Shown in pieces: positions 56,601-64,000 of a DNA stretch of 64,000 nucleotides. The stretch comes from Lycorma delicatula. Lineage: Eukaryota > Arthropoda > Insecta > Hemiptera > Fulgoridae. Each line of letters begins with the position of its first letter. Position 1 is the first letter of the stretch. Position numbers and translations under genes: made by a program. The notes under the pieces were generated by a model. That model was given only the letters and a program-made list of their open reading frames with translations, searched no databases and was not told the DNA's origin. Location of the stretch: positions 13,430,522-13,494,521 of the forward strand of contig NC_134465.1 of assembly GCF_047948215.1 (NCBI RefSeq), read 5' to 3'.

Positions 56601-59600
56601 AACACGGCTAAGGAGGTGGAGAACCCGCCAACATCCTATCCAATGCGTGCCGCATTATGGACAAGCTAAACTTGGGGGTGGGTATCCACCCGAGTCAATA
56701 TGGTTTCTGGGGAGGGAGATCACACAGGCCGTCTAAAAGGTCGTCAAATGGGCAGAGGAAGAGAAGAAGGGACTTGGAGAACTAGGAGCATGCTCAAGCT
56801 GATCTTATTGGATGTGCGAAATGTTTCGGTTCGATTGGACGGATCGCCATTATGGCAGCGCTAAAGGAAAATGGTATTAGCAGCTATTTACGAAAACAGG
56901 TCGAGGAATGCCATCCTGGGAGGAGTCCCGTGACAGAGAGAAGCTGTCCGCCAACTGCGGAGGGCAGTTGGCGGACAGGCACGTGGCCGAGTGACTAGAG
57001 GTCCCCTAGAGTATGGGGGTCCTTTGGGTGCGACGAAGTCGAGGGCGCTCCATTGCGTGTCAGACGGCTGTCTAATGGGAAGATCTTACAGGTTCGATAG
57101 GTATATTGTTGTGCCTGTGACATATTGTGTGTCACGATCGACGCATCGTTTACCGGTGCTGTGAAATGCCAACCAAGGCCTGGCTTATTACTCGATATAT
57201 AGTCAGTTAGACGGTCTGAAGACGACTCCCGTTAAAGCCCATCAGGGCTAGGAACGGAGTGAGGTGGTGTGACGACCGGATTCGTCAGAAGGGGGACGAT
57301 TTTGTCTTCCCTTACGGGGGTTGGGATGGTGCTGTGATATGATGGCAGTTGTTGTGTCTGGATGAGGTTTGTCCTTGCATCTTGGTCTGCTTTTTCTACG
57401 TGTATGTATTATATCATTATTATATTATTATCTAGTGTAGTATATCTATTTCTGGAGTACTCCATTATCGTTGATTTATGTCGTAACATTAATTTTAGTG
57501 CATTATTGTATATTGTATTTGCTGTTATGATTTCTTGTATATGTACATTGTTTTTCTGTAGTATCGGGAAGCGGTTGAAATGTCATGTTATACGAGTATA
57601 ATTGTAAGGGCATTGATGACAAATTACGGACTATATATCTTATTTTGATTTAAGTAATAACTATTATTCTACTGTTGATGTATTATGCTTCATTTATTAC
57701 TTAATTTTGTATATTACTATTTTGTGTATCAGTATGCTTCAGTTCACCGATAATATAATAGTAGTTATATTATATTTTTACATTGTGTTTAATATATTAT
57801 GTATCACTATAATGTATTTTGATGTATTAATTGCAGTATCCTTATTGAGGAAGTAATTGTTTTTGCTTTATTAATAAGATTGTGTAGTATTAACTCTTAT
57901 CGTGCCTAATATTGTATTCTGTACTAGCTGTATTTCTATTTTTACACTGTGCATTGTAGTAATGTATCAGTATTATTATGTACTTATTAATTGTAGTAGT
58001 ATCCACATTGAGGAAGTATTTGTCTTTTGCATTATACGAGTAAGTACGATCGAGTATTAATTTCTAATGTGCTTTATATATTGTATTTGTATTGTGTATA
58101 TTACTGTAGTATAAATTTGGTGCTCGACTGTATGTATGGGCGACTCCTCCCTCCTTCCTGATGAAAGGGTGGGCAGCCATGGGTGGATGTTTAGTCGGTA
58201 GTGCACGCAAGTATACACACGCACCTAATATCACCTTGCGGAACCTGTTAGCGACCACGATACTGCATCGGAGTCTGTAAAATGGATTTCTCCAATCGGG
58301 GAACACCTGAAAGATAAACGGGCTACAGCAGACACTGCAGGTTAAACGTAGGCGGAAACCCGCAAAAAATTGGTGGTCCTCTGACCTTAGCGTGCTGCGC
58401 GCAAGAGTTAGGTCTGCTAGGAGAAGATACCAGCGTCGCCCCGTAACGGGATTATCGTTGACGACGTGCGCGCTAAAGATCTGCGGATCTACCGACGCGC
58501 CCGTAATGTGTACGTTCATGCCATCAAGGAAGCCAAACTCAAGTTTTGGCAAGACTCCACGCGCGAGTTGCGGCGCAATCCCTGGCAGCTCGCGAAGTCA
58601 TGTTACCGGCCAAAGCCATTGCACGTGCTGTCCGATGTTCGATGCGGATTTGGTGGTCGTGACCGCACTTTAACGTCTGTGGCGACTTACCAGGCGTCCC
58701 TGAGTACTCGGTTTCCAGATGCTCTGGATGGTGAAGCAGAGGTCGTCGTTTGGGTGAGGATTATGCACTTCCCTGGCGTACGGGCTATGAATCCCGTAGA
58801 TATAGACCGAATGATTTCTCGAACGGCACTGAAAAAGGCATCGGGGATTAACCGTCTTGACCCGGATATATTAATCCACCTGGTGTCATAAGAGAGCCGG
58901 GGCAGGCTGTTCTCGCGGTGCCTAAACTGGGGCTGCTTCCCGACTTGTTGGGAAAGCCAAAGCCACTTCCCGACTTGTTGGAAAGCGGCTTTGGTGAGGG
59001 TGCTCTTAAAACCAGTAAAGGATTCTAGCGAAGTTATCGACACGTTAGCCTCCTGCCGGTAATCGGCAAGTTGCTTGAAAGGCTGATTGTGGAAAGGCTC
59101 TGGGAAAGCATCGAGGTGATCGAGGGGCCAGTATGGCTTCACGAAAGGGGTTGGGACCGAGGATTGCATCTTAAATGATCTTGCCAAGGTGGAAAGCGCC
59201 GACTGTAGATATGTTTTGGCAATTTTTATAGACAAAGTATATTCTTTAATTAATCGACAAATTAAAACGCGTAAAAATATTAAGAAAAATAAAAATAACC
59301 CGGTTTTCAATAATGCAAGAAAGATTTCTGGAACCTAAATAAAGAAAGGATTACAGTTAAATTTTGTAAAACTTAGTATAGACTCTTAAAACTAAATAGT
59401 CTCTTAGTATAGACTATTTACAGATGGCAAGCAACGGGTGGACTCGCTAGGTATTAAATTGCTAGGATTTAAGTTATACAATGCTTTCAGATGTGGAATG
59501 AGGGCAAATCTTGAGAAATGCCCTGTCATAAAATGTTTTCCCAATTTCAATCTCTACTGACTACTCTTACACAGAAAACAGTACAGGCACACTTAAAATT

Positions 59601-60685
59601 AAATATTACCACAAACCATGCCAATAATTAAAATATTTTATTACATGTAGTGAAACTAAATTTACATTTATTTTGCATGTTTAATATTGATGAAATGTTA
59701 TTAACATGTTCACAACAATTCTTATGCCAGAAGTTCTCTCATCCATCTAATTAATGTAGAATATGTATATACAGTAAATTTCAAAATTAAACAATCTGTT
59801 GATTCTTTTTTTTTTTTTTTTTATTTACCAAGTTAATATAAAGAAATGTAAAAAAATTAAATAAAAAAAAAAAAACAATCAACAGATTCATTATTATTTA
59901 ATTCTGAAAGTTACTGTATATACATATTCTACAACTAGATGGAAGCGGGAACTTCTGGCATAAGAATTGTTATGAACATGTTAATAACATTTCATCAGTA
60001 TTAAACACACAAAATGATTCATGATTGGATCAGTTTTTGCAGTGAGTTTGAGGCTACTGTTTAAAAATATTGTAGATTACCAACTGGTGATTACTGTTGA
60101 GCATGACCTCAATGAAGAATTCTCGCATAGTCTGGTAAGTTAGGTGAAATTACAAAGCCAGTTTTCCTATTGACTTTGCATTCAAGGCTTGTCTGATCTA
60201 TAATCCCTGTAAAGCAGGACAGCTGACAGGATTAAATTGATTCAACTGGATCATCCCTGTTCAGACATATGGTTTTTCAACCGATAAGCCATACTTTTAA
60301 AATATTGTAAAAAATCACAATTTCTGTCCAAGGCCTGAATGAACATGAGAATAATGATGCATCCTTAGTGTCTGATGAGGGTCTAGTGTATCAAGTTGAA
60401 AACTCTGTTTACTGTTCAGAGGCTCATCACAAGCAATAATAGCTGAAGTGCTAGTCACATAAAACCAGGCCTGTCATTCTCTCCCCCAAATAACCTGCTA
60501 TATGAGTATAATAGCAGTAGAATTAGTTACAATTGAAAACTACGTTAAAAGTAATGAACATTTTTGGTTTTCAGTTCTGTTTTCAGCAAAATTTGTTTAT
60601 TTACAATTAACTTAAATTCAGTACTTTTTTATTTCAGTACCATCCTCTTATGACTAAGAAGGGTATAAAGTTGATAAATAATTAA
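53623..60685 (+). CDS. complete small host gene of unknown function (three exons)
   Basis: Exons 53623-53691 (AAG|GTAATT), 55580-55690 (CATTTTTCACAG|AAA ... AAA|GTATGA) and 60638-60685 (TTATTTCAG|TAC) all begin and end in phase 0 and give 75 codons: MVENEGSLIAKSAQKHAGRM, a Lys/Arg-rich middle (KKERRRKSAKAVLIPVRFGT), then LGPDTEKTKPKYHPLMTKKG and KLINN. A poly(A) signal is at 60753. It has no signal peptide or membrane segment and is strongly basic, so it may be nuclear, ribosomal or mitochondrial; nothing in the sequence decides. I do not recognise the family. Intron 1 carries a LINE family E copy; intron 2 carries mariner, R1-type and foldback elements. All splice sites are good and there is no damage, so I take it as functional. 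Confidence 0.65.
53812..54640 (+). mobile_element. LINE family E copy 3, 5'-truncated, intact C-terminal frame
   Basis: The copy starts inside the RT and keeps an uninterrupted 257-codon frame at 53855-54628: LRFADDIVILAESKKDLEET (catalytic FADD box), VMKCNRNNEGRPLNVKI, VEEFCYFGSRITKDGRSRS, LYGSETWTIGVSEKKRLEAF, KNCVGRPRLEYVKQIVRD and SWRATSNQSND. It ends CAAATGACTGAAGAC plus a long A-rich tail at 54620-54650. The lack of stops and the long A tail make it the youngest-looking family E copy here. It is on the sense strand in intron 1 of the 75-codon gene. Without endonuclease and RT fingers it cannot mobilise itself. Confidence 0.85.
54650..55579. other. rest of intron 1
   Basis: AT-rich intron with A-rich runs at 54942-54950 and 55003-55030 and a GC-rich patch near 55360-55425 (GGCCGGCC inside). 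No element identified with confidence. Confidence 0.4.
55766..56060 (-). mobile_element. end fragment of a mariner element
   Basis: GTCATCCAGAAAGTAAAACC at 55767 resembles a mariner terminal repeat. On the minus strand the following sequence reads LLHDNAHPHTAKKNL (about 56010-55965), the DNAxPHTA box of mariner transposases, then broken C-terminal frames towards 55766. Only the last third of the transposase is present. Confidence 0.6.
56090..58310 (+). mobile_element. R1-like retrotransposon, decayed
   Basis: Plus-strand pieces: KLDLCADLDRDPWGVLDF (about 56175-56230), KTPARLHGGP, then RT fingers in shifting frames (RGVRVPMGFRL for the usual APGPDGIP region at 56400; FSACWKEARMVFFSKGN at 56508-56560; LLNNTAKEVE at 56595-56630; HPSQYGFW-like at 56690; EEEKKGLGEL). 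The RT palm is mostly deleted. The 3' untranslated part shows GTCAGTTAGACGGTCTGAAG (57190) and ends near 58305 with GGTTTAGTCGGTAGTGCAC and AACCTGTTAGCGACC, matching the R1-like copy ending at 6775. It lies in intron 2 of the 75-codon gene. Confidence 0.7.
58310..59300 (+). mobile_element. second R1-type retrotransposon fragment
   Basis: GC-rich sequence with frames SVLRARVRSARRRYQRR (58383-58440), RAKDLRIYRRARNVYVHAIK (58469-58530), FWQDSTRELRRNPWQLAKSC (58548-58605), MISRTALKKASGINRLDPDI (58812-58870), GCFPTCWESQS, LERLIVERLWESIE-like (59075-59115), QYGFTKGVGTEDCI (59130-59170) and YVLAIFIDKVYS (59208-59240; degenerate first RT Asp box). These are the endonuclease-RT linker and RT fingers/palm of an R1-clade ORF2. 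It starts where the previous R1 3' end finishes, so the two copies are head to tail. Frames broken; no function. Confidence 0.7.
59671..60015. mobile_element. long foldback element (MITE-like)
   Basis: Arms at 59671-59805 and 59876-60015 are inverted copies of each other: GAAATGTTATTAACATGTTC, CAATTCTTATGCCAGAAGTT and AGAATATGTATATACAGTAA occur in the left arm and, as reverse complements, in the right. A T-run (59805-59822) and an A-run (about 59863-59875) extend the pairing into the loop. A transcript through this would fold into an almost continuous hairpin of more than 140 base pairs. No target duplication could be fixed. It lies in intron 2 of the 75-codon gene. Confidence 0.8.
60016..60630. 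other. end of intron 2
   Basis: No coding similarity recognised. Composition is slightly less AT-rich than its surroundings. Confidence 0.4.
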
Positions 60686-60752
60686 GTGATCGCCTGATAT
60701 GTATGCTCTTTGTAAATATTAACTGTAGTATATTTCTTGTAAATTATGATTT

Positions 60753-60758
60753 AATAAA
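60753..60758 (+). promoter_or_regulatory. poly(A) signal of the 75-codon gene
   Basis: AATAAA lies 67 bases after the stop codon. Confidence 0.65.
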
Positions 60759-60759
60759 T

Positions 60760-63700
60760 ACCAAAAATATCTTTTAATGTAATAAAAGTGCTTTCTTGTC
60801 AATCATAAGTCAGGGATATCCAATATTCCTGGAAAAAGGGCTTATGAGATTCAGTAACACATTAGATTATCATTTTTGGCCAAACCTTTCACGATCAGTT
60901 AATCCAGTTTTGTACTTTACTTTTATTTTCTCTTCATTAATTCAATATCATTGTAGAGCTCAATTTGCTTATATTACAACAAAACAAGCAAGGTTTATGG
61001 TTCACAAAACTACAAGTTACTCGTTTTCAATTTGCTTATTATACAGAAAAATATATCTTTTATTTAAAAATTACTTGATTCTATAATTTATGAAAGGCAT
61101 GTAAAACTTTGATAGAAAATTAAAAAAAAGTTAATGAAATTTAAAAAAAAACAATCATGAACATATATTTATAATTATGAATTTCTTCTTAATTCAAGAC
61201 AATTAATCTACCACTTATTTTCAAAAATATGTTGATAAAAGTCAGATGCGTTAAATGTCTGAAGGTAAATTTAAATATACAAATTAAGTGTAAACTTTTT
61301 AACTGTTAAAATTACATAGATGAATAATGTATTAATGATTGTTTCCTTAAAACCAAACATTTTTTCTGTTTAGCGTTATATTTTCCATTTTCAATCTTTT
61401 CTAATTGGACCTTTTATTTCTGACTCAAATAATTCCATTCCATCTTAGGAATATATGTAGTATTTTTAAATCTATTGCTTTAGATTTAGTATGTGTTGTT
61501 AACCGTTGTTAACGCTACTACTTATGGAAAATAAACATAAGCTTGTGAACCAAAAGGTTATTCTTTCCCATAATCCCATATTAGACACAACCAGCCTAAT
61601 TTTGTTAAACCAAACTGAAATTAAGAAATTTTGAAGTTTTCCCTGTAGTTTTTCTTTTAATTCAGAGTTGCAAATGTCACAGAATTCTTTTTTTAAAACC
61701 GTCCCAACCATGAATGGAAGTTTTTTATACCTTCTGTCTACAGTAATGTTAGAGAAAATTTTCAACCTCGGTTAAATTGATATTTTTTCCTTTATTGAAT
61801 AACACAGTCATTCTTAAAATAATAATGATCAATTATCAAATGAGAGCAGTTTCTATCAGAAGGATTGAAAGAACGTTTCCATATTGGGAGCTTGTAAATT
61901 CATTTTTTAAATCTCTTTTTTATGAGATTTTGAGCTTCACTGTATTATCGTGGAAAAAGTACAGCACAATTCACTACGAAGTATGAGTATATTGTCATGT
62001 ATTTACTGACAGAGGAACAAACATACTTCACTGTTGCGTTTTTCTGCAGTTCCTTCATTATACAGAAGAAATTTAGCTATATCATTGACATTATATATAG
62101 AAAGTTGGCAATAATAGTAAATACCCTTTACCAGTATGTGCAGTAAGGATATATTTGCCATATAACCAAAGGTCATCACCATAGTATTTTTATTAGCCTT
62201 GCAATAAGCTTTAGTATTTTTGAGGCCTGTATAGAAGAATCATTTACTGTATCTCTTTATGAAGTGTCAGTTCTACAAGTATTATTCTTTTTTAGCATTT
62301 TGATTAAGTCTAGGTTTTTTTATTATGTTGAAACGCTCATACTCACACAAGTATCACGTTGTGACCATCCAAAGTAATAATTAAACTGCTACTTAAAAAT
62401 GTTTAATTATATGGGTAACTAATGATAGTATCAGGAAATTTTCAACAAATAATTTGTGAATTTCCTTAATGCTAAAACCAGAATATTTAAATAAAGTGTA
62501 TCTTTATTAAAATAACCGCTTGTTTTTTAAAGGGAATCATATAATAATGATCATAATAAAAATTATCCTATAGACATACATACATGTAATATGGTTACTT
62601 GCAACAAGTAAAGGACCTAATAAAGAAAACCTATTCACACATTTTTCTTACCCTTTTCTCAGAAACTGCAAGAAAATTCAAAAAGGCTTCTCAAATTCTC
62701 TGTCATGAATCCAATGAAAAATTTGAAGGAGCTAATAAGATGTGCAGTTGTTTCATTTGCATCAGATTCATTATTGTCACTTTGCTTTAGATATTTTTAT
62801 CTTTGTTTTAACTGGAAAAGCCATTTGTAAAAAATGTTGTCTGAAACACCGCTCTTGTTGAAGATATAAGTTGGGTAACAAGAAAACTCTTGAGATTTTT
62901 TTACTGAAGTGAAACTGTGGTAAGAGACTTAGCATCGGTAAGATTATGAATAGGTTTTCAAAATTAAGCCTCCCTTGCCCCTCCAAGAATAGGTAAATCA
63001 TAACAGTAAAAATTAAAGAAAAACTTACTTGTACTTGTATGGTTTTTTGATTGTTTATTTTGGCACAATTTTTTCATTGTAACTAATATATTCTTTACCA
63101 TGAATGAGAATGTTTAATTCTATTGGCTTGTACTCCAGATCATTTTGCACTCCTCTTTTACTAGTTTTTTCATTAGATGTTACATTTTATTTAAATAATT
63201 GACGCTATCATATTACAAATTTCACTACTTATTTTAAGAAGGTAATACGGTAGTAACACCAAAACCATGTATGTATAATGCTAAGTTTTATAGTTTTTAA
63301 AAAAAAGTAGAGAACTTATTATTTCATTCACATAAAAATAAAATTTGAAATCAGCACTATTAAATACACACAGCTTATTATCAATTACTTGGCATGTTAT
63401 TTACATGTCGGTAACCATGAAGGCAACATACCCTTGAAGCAGAAATTATTAACATTAGTTGATGTCAGGACAGATTGTTTACTTGTGAAAAGACATATGT
63501 CTAGGACAAGTGCCCTTTCGTTGATAATACAAATTTTTGTACTCAGGTGTTAACTCTGCAATAGCTAATGAGACAAATGTATTTTCATAACTAAACAATG
63601 CATAAGGAAGAAACAGAATTTATCACTATAATTATGGATAAAAGCTTTTTCATGTACAATTGATTCACTTTGTCATTTTAAAGAGGTACATCTTTAACTG

Positions 63701-63940
63701 TGGTACATGACTGAAGTGATTGACTTTTTCAGTAAGTGATTGTACTTATACTCTGTATACAGATGTTCATTATATATAAGTACATTATATAACATTAAGT
63801 GGTAAATTTACAGTTTTGTGTGAGACCTACAAGACTACTAAAACCTACAAACTACTAAAGAATTGTTTTAAACAAATTTTGTTTCTTTTTTTTTTAATTA
63901 CAATTGAAGATTACCAATTTACAAGATTATTTATTTTGAT
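60760..63940. other. AT-rich intergenic or intronic stretch
   Basis: No recognised gene, RNA or element. Open frames here (for example minus 61499-61765) have transposon-free but low-complexity composition and no supporting splice or start context. Confidence 0.4.
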
Positions 63941-63947
63941 TTTTTAG

Positions 63948-63986
63948 TTGGAAGCATTTTTAAAAAGAAAAGAATATGGAAATAAT
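63948..63986 (+). other. candidate 39-bp internal exon at the right edge
   Basis: A tract TTTTGATTTTTTAG is followed by TTGGAAGCATTTTTAAAAAG... and a consensus donor AAT|GTAAGT. In phase 0 it would add LEAFLKRKEYGNN. It would fit the open-ended gene starting with the exon at 34766, or a gene beyond the window. Very short, so chance is a real alternative. Confidence 0.3.
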
Positions 63987-64000
63987 GTAAGTTGCAAAAA

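Noticed and set aside
58687..59310. 207-codon minus-strand frame
   Set aside because: It is antisense to the R1-type RT fragment, whose plus-strand frames contain recognisable motifs.
61499..61765. 88-codon minus-strand frame
   Set aside because: No family, no splice or promoter context, and composition as expected by chance in AT-rich DNA.
1..64000. CRISPR arrays, operons, prophage or bacterial defence islands
   Set aside because: No spaced direct repeats, ribosome-binding sites or compact gene strings; the window is eukaryotic with introns and retroelements.

Overview
The window looks like nuclear DNA from an arthropod, most likely an insect and plausibly a hemipteran (inference from the mix of mobile elements; no marker gene fixes the species). 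It is strongly AT-rich, with short coding exons bounded by GT/AG splice sites, AATAAA poly(A) signals, simple repeats and many decayed transposons. Nothing suggests a bacterial chromosome, but one short insert does read as bacterial protein.

Host genes. Two divergent genes share an upstream region near 9.1-10.0 kb. On the minus strand is the 5' part of an unrecognised gene (exons 8897-9075 and 253-358, joined in phase). On the plus strand is a complete three-exon SMIM20/MITRAC7 homologue of 69 codons (10019-14934). A second complete but unrecognised small gene of 75 codons has three phase-0 exons at 53623-53691, 55580-55690 and 60638-60685, with a poly(A) signal at 60753. Weaker exon candidates are at 25270-25587, 28400-28590, 34766-35632 (Asn/Ser/Lys-rich, ending at a good donor), 47560-47779 and 63948-63986.

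Mobile elements fill most of the rest. 1.1-2.95 kb: hAT/ZBED-like transposase remnant. 4.85-6.78 kb: R1-like retrotransposon 3' part with a probable SINE inside. 7.2-8.8 kb: internally deleted endonuclease-RT LINE (family E). 11.5-12.4, 13.9-14.6 and 16.7-17.3 kb: three Tc1/mariner-type fragments. 19.15-24.7 kb: a second LINE (family A) interrupted by a 5'-truncated family E copy with an 11-bp target duplication, and by a piece of bacterial mfd that is itself split by a 1.92-kb TG...CA solo-LTR-like insertion with a 5-bp target duplication. 31.2-33.8, 37.6-39.4 and 41.2-41.8 kb: a third LINE (family B). 35.87-37.06 kb: a mariner with recognisable terminal inverted repeats. 39.4-41.0 kb (minus) and 56.1-59.3 kb (plus): R1-type remnants. 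42.4-51.35 kb: a decayed Polinton/adintovirus-like element (packaging ATPase, small ORFs, PLA2-like segment, protein-primed DNA polymerase B) split by an inverted family E copy. 59.67-60.02 kb: a long foldback element.

The most interesting result is the nest at 21.0-23.2 kb. A stretch with Mfd (transcription-repair coupling helicase) signature motifs, closest by eye to Rickettsiales, sits inside an insect LINE copy and was later broken by an LTR insertion whose target duplication restores the Mfd codons exactly. This looks like an old bacterium-to-insect transfer with a readable order of events. No new intact multi-gene system was found.
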